From contig JAIVHR010000010.1 of assembly GCA_020200935.1 (NCBI GenBank), positions 1 to 9,494 on the forward strand: a stretch of 9,494 nucleotides of DNA, in the 5' to 3' direction. This DNA comes from Sphingomonadales bacterium. GTDB lineage: Bacteria; Pseudomonadota; Alphaproteobacteria; Sphingomonadales; Sphingomonadaceae. Of this stretch, positions 1 through 7,873 are shown in pieces; the stretch's first letter is position 1, and each line of letters starts with the position of its first letter. The notes below the pieces were generated by a model. The model searched no databases. It had not been told where the DNA came from and saw only the letters and a list, made by a program, of their open reading frames with translations. The translations under genes were made by a program, and so were the position numbers.

Positions 1-128
1 TTACGATTCTCCGCAATGAACGCCGGGTGGTATGCGGCACTATAAGGCAGAGTTGCTGCCGTAAAGAGCAGGAATTGCGTGACTTTGGCGGGTTCAGGCG
101 GTAAATGATCGTGCCAATGAGAGGATCG

Positions 129-1464
129 ATGCCGGAAAAAATGTTATCTTTCGTCGGGACGGAACAGTCCTATCCCGAACGCCGCGATGCGCGCGAGCGC
201 GATGACGATTTCCGCGAAATCGCGCGCCCGTGGGAGGTCGAACAGGCCGAGCAACAGTCGGCGCGCTGCTCGCAATGCGGCGTACCTTATTGTTCGGTCC
301 ATTGCCCTTTGCATAACCACATCCCCGATTGGCTCAAGCTGACCGCCGAGGGGCGGCTGCGCGAGGCCTACGAGCTCTCGACGGCGACCTCGACGATGCC
401 CGAGATTTGCGGCCGCATCTGCCCCCAGGACCGGCTGTGTGAGGGCAATTGCGTGATCGAATTTGCAGGCCATGGCGCGGTGACGATCGGCGCGGTCGAG
501 AAATACATCACCGACACCGCCTGGAAGGAGGGGTGGGTCGAACCGATCCGTCCGATGCGCGACCGGTCGGACCGGTCGGTCGGCATTATCGGCGCCGGTC
601 CGGCGGGGATGACGGCGGCCGAATATCTGCGCGGGCAGGGCTATGAGGTGCATGTCTATGACCGGCACGATCGGGCCGGCGGGTTGCTGACCTACGGCAT
701 TCCGGGTTTCAAGCTCGAAAAGGATATCGTCCAGCGCCGCGTCGAGCGATTGAAGGAGGGCGGCATCGTTATCCACGAGGGCTTCGAGGTCGGTCGGGAT
801 GCAACGCTCGAGGCGCTGCGCGAAAGGCACGACGCGCTGCTCATCGCCACCGGCGTCTACAAGCCGCGTCCGCTAGAGGCGCCCGGCGTCGCCACCCCGG
901 GCATCGTCGAGGCGCTCGATTATCTGATCGCCTCGAACCGCAAGGGCTTCGGCGAGAGCGTCGAGGGCTTCGAGAGCGGCCTGCTCAATGCGGCGGGCAA
1001 GCGCGTCGTCGTCATCGGCGGCGGCGACACCGCGATGGACTGCGTGCGCACCGCCGTGCGCCAGGGCGCGAAGTCGGTAAAATGCCTCTATCGCCGCGAC
1101 CGCGAGAATATGCCGGGCTCTCAGAACGAGGTCCGCAATGCCGAGGAGGAGGGCGTCGAATTCGTCTGGCTTTCGGCGCCCGAGGGTTTCGCCGGCGGGA
1201 AGGCGGTCGCGCTTGCCGACCCTGTTCGGCTCCCCCGACTTGTCAGTCACCCGCTGGGGTACGCTGCGGGTCGATCACCGGACAATGCGGACGAGCCTCC
1301 CCGGCGTCTTCGCCGCCGGCGATATCGTCCGCGGCGCGAGCCTCGTCGTCTGGGCGATCCGCGACGGGCGCGATGTCGCCGAACATATGCATGCCTATGT
1401 TCGCGAGCGGCGGGATGCAGATGCTGCCGACAAACAGGAAACCGCTCTCGAGGAGACTGGATAG
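129..1464 (+). pseudogene. gltD: Glutamate synthase small (beta) subunit, internally deleted and frameshifted
   Basis: GltD feeds NADPH electrons through FAD and two 4Fe-4S clusters to GltB for glutamate synthesis in the cytosol. The N-terminal part (129 to about 1211, about 361 residues) shows cluster cysteines at 47, 50, 55, 59 and 94, 98, 104, 108, the FAD motif GAGPAG near 155-160, and the NADPH-domain motif GGGDTAMD starting at 297. After GFAGGKAVA the frame loses similarity. The C-terminus ([10 protein letters not shown]..., then [24 protein letters not shown]) continues one frame over, from about 1213 to the TAG at 1462-1464. From memory of the family, about 40-50 residues between the two parts are missing, including the usual ADLVIKALGF segment; the net loss must be 3n+2 bases. 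The start at 129 is preferred over 105 because GAGAGG (119-124) precedes it and homologues begin near MxxKML. Identity is certain; whether the lesion is biological or an assembly error is not. Confidence 0.9.
1205..1216 (+). other. Deletion/frameshift junction inside gltD
   Basis: Left of this point, frame 0 (the frame of 129) encodes recognisable GltD as far as GGKAVA. Right of it, the frame starting at 1213 encodes the family's [18 protein letters not shown]. Frame 0 beyond the junction becomes arginine-rich nonsense (for example [16 protein letters not shown]) without meeting a stop. No insertion sequence, target duplication or long repeat is visible at the joint. The exact breakpoint cannot be fixed to the base without an intact relative. 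Confidence 0.8.
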
Positions 1465-1466
1465 TG
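1451..1466 (+). promoter_or_regulatory. Ribosome binding site and stop/start overlap deciding a GTG start
   Basis: AGGAG at 1451-1455 lies 8 bases before a GTG at 1464-1466. The GTG shares one base with the gltD stop (TAGTG). This supports 1464 as the start of the exported protein, read from within the gltD 3' end and probably coupled to its translation. The next in-frame ATG (1500) would remove most of the signal peptide. Confidence 0.7.
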
Positions 1467-2069
1467 TTCAAACTAGTTGTTTTTGTGCTGACTGTGACAA
1501 TGCCGCTTTCGGGGCCGGTATGGGCGCAATCGCCCGCGGCCGAAGAAAGCGAGGAGCTCGATTCCGCGCGCTTGGATGCCGCTCGACAACTGATGGATTT
1601 GATGATGCCGCCGGAGGAGTATCCGGCACTGATTCAAGACATCCTTGATCCGACCTTCGACAATATGATTGCCGGACTCGATCTGCTTTTGGCCGACGTG
1701 CCCGAGATCGCCGAAGATGACGAATTCAACGAGATCATAAGTGGGTTCTTAGCCGAGCAGCGCGAAGTCGCTTACGCCATGCTTCAAGAATCGATGCCCG
1801 GAATGATCGATGCGATGATCAGGGCGCATGCGCGGCGCTTTACTCTGCCGCAGCTCACCGAGATTCGCGACTTTATGGGGACGGAGACCGGCAGAACATA
1901 TGCGCGGGAAACGCTGACGATGATGTCCGATCCCGATGTCGCACGGTGGCAGGCAATCTACATGGCACAGATCATTGCTCAGGCGAGCGTTGCCGAACAA
2001 CAGCTCATCCTCGATATCCAGGAGCTGATGGAGCAGCGCGATCTCGATCCGCTCATCGACGATACGTGA
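1464..2069 (+). CDS. Exported DUF2059-like protein within the glt operon
   Basis: A 201-residue protein of unknown function. Residues 1-21 form a signal peptide: Lys3, a hydrophobic stretch LVVFVLTV, and a VWA-Q cleavage site after Ala21. The mature protein is therefore probably periplasmic. It is acidic and mostly helical. The segment around residues 125-160 (RFTLPQLTEIRDFMGTETG followed by RTYARETLTMM) resembles the DUF2059 core, where an FT..EL..I..F..T..G pattern is typical; this is recalled, not searched. The gene starts in the gltD stop codon and its own TGA (2067-2069) overlaps the gltB GTG, so it is co-transcribed with both. Its 5' end is visibly more AT-rich than its neighbours. It shares an open frame with the out-of-frame gltD remnant, so a product begun at gltD could run into it. 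No link to glutamate synthase chemistry can be read from the sequence. Confidence 0.8.
   Translation: MFKLVVFVLTVTMPLSGPVWAQSPAAEESEELDSARLDAARQLMDLMMPPEEYPALIQDILDPTFDNMIAGLDLLLADVPEIAEDDEFNEIISGFLAEQREVAYAMLQESMPGMIDAMIRAHARRFTLPQLTEIRDFMGTETGRTYARETLTMMSDPDVARWQAIYMAQIIAQASVAEQQLILDIQELMEQRDLDPLIDDT
2066..2069 (+). promoter_or_regulatory. GTGA start/stop overlap at gltB
   Basis: GTG (2066-2068) overlaps the TGA (2067-2069) of the preceding gene by the classic four-base arrangement. No good Shine-Dalgarno sequence precedes it, which fits translational coupling. The first in-frame ATG (2108) would leave only ten residues before the catalytic cysteine, so the GTG start, giving a 24-residue propeptide, is preferred. 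Confidence 0.55.
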
Positions 2070-5000
2070 CGGATACACCAGAACACGCCCGCCTCGCGCG
2101 CGACGGCATGTACCGCCCCGAATTCGAGTCCGATGCCTGCGGGGTGGGGCTGGTCGCTGCGATCGACGGGACGCCTTCGCGGCGGGTCGTCGAGGCGGGG
2201 ATCGGGGCGCTCAGATCGGTCTGGCATCGCGGCGCGGTCGATGCCGACGGCAAGACCGGCGACGGGGCGGGAATCCTGGTCGATCTGCCCGAGCGCTTCT
2301 TCGACGATGCGATCGAGGCGAGCGGGCACGAGGTGCTGCCCAACCGGCTTGCGGTCGGCATGGTCTTTCTGCCCCGCACCGACCTCGGCGCGCAGGAGAC
2401 CTGCCGGACGATCGTCGAGAGCGAGATCATCGATTTCGGCTATCGGATCTATGGCTGGCGCCAGGTGCCGGTCGATATAGCGGTGATCGGCGACAAGGCG
2501 CAGCTGACCCGCCCCGAGATCGAGCAGATCATGATCGCCGGGCCGCTGCCCGACGAGGTCGATGCGGGCGAATTCGAGAAGGATCTCTATCTGATCCGCA
2601 AGCGCATCGAGAAGCGCATCGTCGCCGCCCAGGTGCGCGATTTCTATATCTGCAGCCTCAGCTGCCGCTCGGTCGTCTATAAGGGCCTGTTCCTCGCCGA
2701 ATCGCTGGCCGAATTCTATCCCGATCTCAACGATGCCCGCTTCGAGAGCCGCGTCGCGATCTTCCATCAGCGCTATTCGACCAACACCTTCCCGCAATGG
2801 TGGCTCGCCCAGCCCTTCCGCGCGCTCGCCCATAATGGCGAGATCAACACCATTCGCGGCAACAGGAACTGGATGCAGAGCCACGAAATCAAGATGGCGA
2901 GCCTCGCCTTCGGTGCGCATTCGGAGGAGATCAAGCCGCTGATCCCGGCCGGCGCCAGCGACACCGCCTCGCTCGATGCCGTGTTCGAGGCGATCTGCCG
3001 CTCGGGCCGCGATGCGCCGACGGCCAAGCTGATGCTGATCCCCGAAAGCTGGCAGCAGGATCCCGACATGCCCGAGGCGCATCGCGACATGTATGCCTAT
3101 CTCGCCAGCATGATGGAGCCGTGGGACGGCCCGGCGGCGATGGCGGCGAGCGACGGGCGCTGGGCGATCGCCGGGCTCGATCGCAACGCGCTGCGGCCGC
3201 TGCGCACGATGCAGACCGCCGACGGGCTGCTGATCGTCGGTTCGGAGACCGGCATGGTCGTCGTCCCCGAAAGCGAGATCGTCGCCAAGGGTCAGCTCGG
3301 CCCGGGCCAGATGATCGGCGTCGATCTCGAGGAAGGGCGGCTCTATGAGGATCGCGCGCTCAAGGATCGGATCGCCGGGGAGCGGCCCTATGGCGAGTGG
3401 GTGAAGACCTTCCGCACCGGCGAAGACCTGCCCGCGCCCGAGGCCGATCATACGCCGCGTTGGGAGCGTGCCGAGCTCATCCGCCGCCAGGTCGCGGCCG
3501 GGCAGACGATCGAGGATATGGAGCTGATCCTCGCTCCCATGATCGAGAGCGCCAAGGAAGCGGTCGGATCGATGGGGGACGATACGCCGCTCGCCGTGGT
3601 CTCGCTCAATCCGCGGCTGATCAGCCATTTCTTCCGCCAGAATTTCAGCCAGGTCACCAATCCGGCGATCGACAGCCTGCGCGAGAGCCATGTCATGAGC
3701 CTCAATACGCGCTTCAACAATCTCGCCAACATCCTCGACGACGAGGCCGAACAGAGCGGCGTGCTGGTGCTCGATTCGCCGATATTGAGCTCGCGGGGAT
3801 GGGGCGCGCTCTTCGAGTTTTTCGGCGAGAATGCGGCGGCGATCGATTGCACCTTCGAAGCCGGAGCGAGCCTGCGCGAGGCGATCGCCCGGGTGCGCAG
3901 GGAGGCCGAGCAGGCGGTGCGCGAGGGGCGGATCGAACTGTTCCTCTCCGACGAAGCGGCCGGGCCCGATCGCATCGCCATCCCGATGGTGCTCGCCGCC
4001 GCCGCCGTCCATACGCATCTCAAGCATAAGGGGCTGCGCAGCTACGCCTCGGTCAATGTCCGTTCGGCCGAATGCCTCGACACCCATTATTTCGCCGTGC
4101 TGATCGGCGTCGGCGCGACGACCGTGAATGCCTGGCTCGCCGAGGCGGCTGTCGCCGACCGCCATGCGCGCGGGCTGTGCGGCGATCTCTCGCTCGAAGA
4201 CAGCCTCGCCAATTACCAGGTCGCGATCGAGGAGGGGCTCAAGAAGATCATGTCGAAGATGGGGATCGCCGTCATCTCGAGTTATCGCGGCGGCTATAAT
4301 TTCGAGGCGGTCGGCCTCAGCCGCGCGCTGGTCGACGAATTCTTCCCCGGCATGCCGGCCAAGATCTCGGGTGAAGGCTATGCTTCGCTCGAACTGAACG
4401 CCAATGTCCGCCACCAGGCGGCCTGGGACCCGGCGGTCGTCACCCTGCCGATCGGAGGTTTCTACCGCCAGCGCGCCGGCGGCGAGGCGCATGCCTTTTC
4501 GGCCCAGCTCATGCATTTGCTGCAAAGCGCCGTTTCGACCGACAGCTATTCGGCCTTCCAGCAATTTTCGCGCGGCGTCGCCGATCTCGATCCGGTCTAT
4601 CTGCGCGATCTGATGGGCTTCAACCGGACCTGCGACGCGGTGCCGATCGACGAGGTCGAGGCGGTGACCGAGATCCGCAAACGCTTCGTGACCCCGGGGA
4701 TGAGCCTCGGCGCGCTCTCGCCCGAGGCGCACGAGACGCTGGCGATCGCGATGAACCGGATCGGCGCCAAGGCGGTGTCGGGCGAGGGCGGCGAGGACCC
4801 GGCGCGCTACCGCCCGCGGCCCGGCGGCGACAATGCCAACAGTGCGATCAAGCAGATCGCCAGCGGCCGCTTCGGCGTCACCGCCGAATATCTCAATGCC
4901 TGCGGCGAGATCGAGATCAAGATCGCCCAGGGCGCCAAACCCGGCGAGGGCGGCCAGCTTCCGGGCTTCAAGGTCAGCGAGATGATCGCGAAATTGCGCC

Positions 5001-6571
5001 ATTCGACCCCCGGCGTATCGCTGATCTCGCCGCCGCCGCATCACGATGTCTATTCGATCGAGGATCTCGCCCAGCTGATCTACGATCTCAAGCAGGTCAA
5101 CCCGAAGGCGCGGGTCTGCGTCAAGCTGGTCAGCGCGGCGGGAATCGGCACGGTCGCGGCCGGGGTGGCGAAGGCGCACGCCGACGTCATCCTGGTCTCG
5201 GGCAATACCGGCGGCACCGGCGCCTCGCCCCAGACCAGCATCAAATATGCCGGCACGCCCTGGGAGATGGGGCTCTCCGAGGTCAATCAGGTGTTGACCC
5301 TGAACGGGCTCAGGCACCGGGTGAAATTGCGCGCCGACGGCGGGCTCAAGACCGGACGCGACATAGTCATCGCCGCGATCCTCGGCGCCGAGGAGTTCGG
5401 CATCGGCACGCTGAGCCTCGTCGCGATGGGCTGCATCATGGTCCGCCAGTGCCATGCGAACACCTGTCCGGTCGGTATTTGCACGCAGGACGAAAGGTTG
5501 CGCGACAAGTTCGTCGGCACGCCCGAGCGGGTGATCAACCTGATGAGCTTCATCGCCGAGGAGGCGCGCGAGATCCTCGCCGGTCTCGGCTATCGCGGCC
5601 TCGATGAGGTGATCGGGCGGACCGAGCTGCTGCGGCAGGTCTCGCGCGGCGCCGAGCATCTCGACGATCTCGATCTCAATCCAATCCTCGCCAAGGCCGA
5701 TGCGCCCGACGACAAGCGCCGTTTCAACATCGAAACCTTCCGCAACGAGGTGCCCGACAGCCTCGATGCGCGGATCATCGCCGACGCCGAGCCGCTGTTC
5801 GAAAGCGGCGAGAAGGTCCAGCTCGATTATACCGTGCGCAACACCCACCGCGCGGTCGGCACGCGATTGTCGGGCGAGATCACCCGGCATTTCGGGATGG
5901 CCGCGCTGGCGCCGGGCCATGTCAGGGTCCGCCTGCGCGGGTCGGCGGGCCAGTCGCTGGGCGCCTTTCTCTGCCGCGGCATTGCGCTCGAACTGTTCGG
6001 CGACGCGAATGATTATGTCGGCAAGGGGCTGTCGGGTGGCCAGATCACCGTGCGGCCGCCGGTTTCCTCGCGGCTCGACACGCGGACCAATACAATTCTC
6101 GGCAACACCGTCCTTTACGGCGCGACGGCCGGCAAGCTGTTCGCCGCGGGCCGCGCCGGCGAGCGTTTCGCGGTCCGCAATTCAGGCGCCGAAACGGTGA
6201 TCCAGGGCTGCGGCGCCAATGGCTGCGAATATATGACCGGCGGCGTCGCCGTGATCCTCGGCAAGGTCGGCCGGAATTTCGGCGCCGGGATGACCGGCGG
6301 CATGGCCTTCGTCTTCGATGCCGACGAAGATTTCGAGCGCCACGCCAATCCCGAGAGCATCGTCTGGCAGCGGCTCGCCTCGGCGCATTGGGAGGAGAAG
6401 CTGCTCGAGCTGATCGGCGAACATGCGCGGCTCACCGACAGCCGATGGGCGCACGAGCTGATCGAGGACTGGGACAATCATGCCGCGCGCTTCTGGCAGG
6501 TCTGCCCGAAAGAAATGCTCGCGCGGCTCGATAATCCGTTGTCCGACGCGAAGCCGGTGGCGGCCGAATGA
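2066..6571 (+). CDS. gltB: Glutamate synthase large (alpha) subunit
   Basis: GltB hydrolyses glutamine, channels ammonia to 2-oxoglutarate and reduces the iminoglutarate to glutamate, taking electrons from GltD. The predicted 1501 residues match the family's usual size of about 1500. In order: a short propeptide, then the class-II amidotransferase domain with its nucleophile at Cys25 (DACGVGL, expected to become residue 1 after cleavage), HRGAVDADGKTGDGAG, and FHQRYSTNTFPQWW from 233; a central domain; the FMN-binding synthase domain with MSLGALSPEAHE from 879, GAKPGEGGQLPG (Lys958), SPPPHHDVYSIEDLAQ and SGNTGGTGASP; the 3Fe-4S cysteines 1123, 1129 and 1134 (CIMVRQCHANTCPVGIC); and the C-terminal GXGXG domain from about 1290. 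No frameshift or missing key residue was seen, which contrasts with its broken partner gltD upstream. Cytosolic. Confidence 0.97.
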   Translation: MTDTPEHARLARDGMYRPEFESDACGVGLVAAIDGTPSRRVVEAGIGALRSVWHRGAVDADGKTGDGAGILVDLPERFFDDAIEASGHEVLPNRLAVGMVFLPRTDLGAQETCRTIVESEIIDFGYRIYGWRQVPVDIAVIGDKAQLTRPEIEQIMIAGPLPDEVDAGEFEKDLYLIRKRIEKRIVAAQVRDFYICSLSCRSVVYKGLFLAESLAEFYPDLNDARFESRVAIFHQRYSTNTFPQWWLAQPFRALAHNGEINTIRGNRNWMQSHEIKMASLAFGAHSEEIKPLIPAGASDTASLDAVFEAICRSGRDAPTAKLMLIPESWQQDPDMPEAHRDMYAYLASMMEPWDGPAAMAASDGRWAIAGLDRNALRPLRTMQTADGLLIVGSETGMVVVPESEIVAKGQLGPGQMIGVDLEEGRLYEDRALKDRIAGERPYGEWVKTFRTGEDLPAPEADHTPRWERAELIRRQVAAGQTIEDMELILAPMIESAKEAVGSMGDDTPLAVVSLNPRLISHFFRQNFSQVTNPAIDSLRESHVMSLNTRFNNLANILDDEAEQSGVLVLDSPILSSRGWGALFEFFGENAAAIDCTFEAGASLREAIARVRREAEQAVREGRIELFLSDEAAGPDRIAIPMVLAAAAVHTHLKHKGLRSYASVNVRSAECLDTHYFAVLIGVGATTVNAWLAEAAVADRHARGLCGDLSLEDSLANYQVAIEEGLKKIMSKMGIAVISSYRGGYNFEAVGLSRALVDEFFPGMPAKISGEGYASLELNANVRHQAAWDPAVVTLPIGGFYRQRAGGEAHAFSAQLMHLLQSAVSTDSYSAFQQFSRGVADLDPVYLRDLMGFNRTCDAVPIDEVEAVTEIRKRFVTPGMSLGALSPEAHETLAIAMNRIGAKAVSGEGGEDPARYRPRPGGDNANSAIKQIASGRFGVTAEYLNACGEIEIKIAQGAKPGEGGQLPGFKVSEMIAKLRHSTPGVSLISPPPHHDVYSIEDLAQLIYDLKQVNPKARVCVKLVSAAGIGTVAAGVAKAHADVILVSGNTGGTGASPQTSIKYAGTPWEMGLSEVNQVLTLNGLRHRVKLRADGGLKTGRDIVIAAILGAEEFGIGTLSLVAMGCIMVRQCHANTCPVGICTQDERLRDKFVGTPERVINLMSFIAEEAREILAGLGYRGLDEVIGRTELLRQVSRGAEHLDDLDLNPILAKADAPDDKRRFNIETFRNEVPDSLDARIIADAEPLFESGEKVQLDYTVRNTHRAVGTRLSGEITRHFGMAALAPGHVRVRLRGSAGQSLGAFLCRGIALELFGDANDYVGKGLSGGQITVRPPVSSRLDTRTNTILGNTVLYGATAGKLFAAGRAGERFAVRNSGAETVIQGCGANGCEYMTGGVAVILGKVGRNFGAGMTGGMAFVFDADEDFERHANPESIVWQRLASAHWEEKLLELIGEHARLTDSRWAHELIEDWDNHAARFWQVCPKEMLARLDNPLSDAKPVAAE

Positions 6572-6590
6572 CCCCGTGCCATGCCGGGCC

Positions 6591-6625
6591 TTGACTCTTT
6601 GCGCCGATAGGCGAACAAATATAGA
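6591..6625 (+). promoter_or_regulatory. Candidate promoter of the VOC gene
   Basis: TTGACT at 6591-6596 is a good -35 element in the 75-base gap after gltB. An AT-rich stretch, AACAAATATAGA (6614-6625), follows at about the right distance for a -10, though no hexamer fits both consensus and 17-base spacing (TATAGA at 6620 is 23 bases away). It overlaps the LexA-like box, as expected for a LexA-repressed promoter. Inference from position and composition only. Confidence 0.4.
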
Positions 6626-6627
6626 AC
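6613..6627 (+). promoter_or_regulatory. LexA (SOS) box, alphaproteobacterial type
   Basis: GAACAAATATAGAAC is an exact GAAC-N7-GAAC direct repeat with an AT-rich spacer. This is the reverse complement of the GTTC-N7-GTTC operator bound by LexA in Alphaproteobacteria. It lies 19 bases before the ATG of the VOC gene, downstream of a TTGACT -35 element, which is where a repressor would block initiation. The GAACAAAT core is also typical of such sites in this class. No other copy was noticed in the window. Confidence 0.65.
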
Positions 6628-6646
6628 ATACACTGGGAGCCGCGCC

Positions 6647-6979
6647 ATGCATCTGCCAAACTATCTCGAATTCAAAACCCCCGACGTCGCCGCCACGAAA
6701 CGCTTCTATGCGCAGGTCTTCGCCTTCGAATTCGTCGATTACGGCGATGAATATGCGGGCGTGAGCGGCGACGGCGTCGAGATCGGACTGCACAGGAGCG
6801 ATGCGGGCGAGCCGCCGTTGGTCGGCTTCCAGGCCGACGACATAGACGCTGCCCAGGCCAGGGTCCGCGAGGCGGGCGGTGATATCGTCCAGGACACCTA
6901 CGAATTCCCCGGCGGCCGCCGCTTCCATTTCCGCGATCCGGGCGGCAACGAGCTGCTTGTCTATCAGTATGACGAATAG
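6647..6979 (+). CDS. Small VOC-fold (glyoxalase/bleomycin-resistance superfamily) protein
   Basis: A 110-residue cytosolic protein, the usual size for a one-domain VOC protein. The N-terminal half opens with a beta strand (NYLEF), then PDVAATKRFYAQVFAFEF (12-29), the helix-strand signature of the fold. The C-terminal module has VGFQADDIDAA and ends with FHFRDPGGNELLVYQ (93-107), the D-P-x-G-N-E motif whose Glu102 is a usual metal ligand. The other ligand positions are not clearly conserved (Asn5/Glu8 rather than His), so metal dependence and substrate are unknown. Relatives include glyoxalases, dioxygenases and antibiotic-sequestering proteins. The start is supported by GGGAG at 6635-6639, seven bases upstream. 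It has its own promoter region carrying a LexA-like box, so DNA-damage induction is inferred. Confidence 0.85.
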   Translation: MHLPNYLEFKTPDVAATKRFYAQVFAFEFVDYGDEYAGVSGDGVEIGLHRSDAGEPPLVGFQADDIDAAQARVREAGGDIVQDTYEFPGGRRFHFRDPGGNELLVYQYDE

Positions 6980-7070
6980 CGCGCGTGAATTCGCGGCTCC
7001 CCGGCAGGATTGCGTTGCGTCCCCCGCGCACGCTCTCTAGGGAGACGCGATTCGCCCCTCAGGAGTAGCC

Positions 7071-7826
7071 ATGTTCTTGATCGCCGGGGGTCTGCCCCGA
7101 TCGGGTACGACGACATTCCGTCGGATGTGCAACAAGCATCCCGACATATTCCTTTCCACCGAAATCCCGGTTTACGGGGTCCAGTGCCACATACTCGACT
7201 GCATCCGCGGCATGCAGGAAGGGATGAAGAAGCGCGGCATGCTCGACGAATTCCGCGCGCGCGAGGACCGTCTCGTGCGTGAGCTGCTGTTCGCCGCCAA
7301 CCGCCATCGGGGCCGGTTGGCGGCGACCCGCAAGCAGTTCGAGAAGGCCTGGATAAACGGTCACAAGACGCCGACCGCCGAGGTCACCTTCGCCGAATGG
7401 GAGGAGCTGCTCGGCCATCACGAACTGCGCTATGTCTATTGCCTGCGAGATTCCGTCGCCTGCTTCAATTCGCGCTTACGGATGCCGTGGAAGGTCATGA
7501 GCTTTGACGACCTGCTCGAGAAGACGCAGACGAGCTACCGCGCCTTTCTCGACGCGCGCGAACGCCATCCCGACCGGATATTCCTGTTCAGGGTGGAGGA
7601 ATATGCCGCCGCGCCGCGCGAGGTCGCCGCGCGCGTGTGCGCGTTTCTCGGCGTCGATACCGGTCCGCTCGACAAGATGGCGGCGCTCGGCAAGCCCAAT
7701 GCGAGCGCGGTGATCGGAAAGAAGCAGCAGCTGCGCGACCGCCAGCTGACCGGTGAGGAGGTCGAACGGCTCCGCTCGGACCCGCTGATCGCCGACGTCA
7801 CCGAACGCTTCGGCTGGAAAGGGTGA
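7071..7826 (+). CDS. Sulfotransferase family protein (PAPS-dependent)
   Basis: Sulfotransferases move a sulfate group from PAPS to a hydroxyl or amino group. This 251-residue protein begins directly with the strand FLIAGGLPRSGTTTF, whose P9-R-S-G-T-T14 loop binds the 5'-phosphosulfate. RYVYCLRDSVACFNSR follows, giving the 3'-phosphate-binding pair Arg126 and Ser134 at the usual eight-residue spacing. FLFRVEEYAAAPREVAARVCAFLGV is the standard late strand-helix of the family. There is no signal peptide or membrane segment, so it is probably cytosolic or peripheral. It is somewhat shorter than typical members. The acceptor (carbohydrate, lipid or small molecule) cannot be told. AGGAG at 7061-7065 supports the start. 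The neighbours (VOC and a small exported protein) give no pathway clue, and the 91-base gap upstream suggests separate expression. Confidence 0.85.
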   Translation: MFLIAGGLPRSGTTTFRRMCNKHPDIFLSTEIPVYGVQCHILDCIRGMQEGMKKRGMLDEFRAREDRLVRELLFAANRHRGRLAATRKQFEKAWINGHKTPTAEVTFAEWEELLGHHELRYVYCLRDSVACFNSRLRMPWKVMSFDDLLEKTQTSYRAFLDARERHPDRIFLFRVEEYAAAPREVAARVCAFLGVDTGPLDKMAALGKPNASAVIGKKQQLRDRQLTGEEVERLRSDPLIADVTERFGWKG

Positions 7827-7873
7827 CGGCCCGCCCGCGCGCCATCGTTCAGGTCGGACTCATTCCATGGTCC

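Noticed and set aside
1..104. Possible promoter for gltD with TATAAG at 41-46.
   Set aside because: No acceptable -35 hexamer lies 16-18 bases upstream, and no other motif, RNA or terminator could be recognised in this leader.
144..830. A 228-codon minus-strand frame opposite the start of gltD.
   Set aside because: It is antisense to the strongly conserved Fe-S and FAD domains of GltD and has no features of its own.
1190..1230. Programmed ribosomal frameshift as an explanation of the two gltD frames.
   Set aside because: No slippery heptamer or obvious stimulatory structure is visible, and a conserved stretch of the protein is missing altogether, which frameshifting cannot restore.
1381..1402. 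Inverted repeat GAACATA...TATGTTC, at first sight a LexA-like or regulator site.
   Set aside because: It lies inside gltD coding sequence ([10 protein letters not shown]), with GAAC and GTTC inverted and spaced unlike the alphaproteobacterial box. Probably chance.
1979..5920. A very long (1313-codon) open frame on the minus strand opposite gltB.
   Set aside because: It is antisense to a fully conserved gltB. It comes from the strong GC third-position bias, is rich in Arg, Asp and Ala low-complexity runs, and shows no domain signature.
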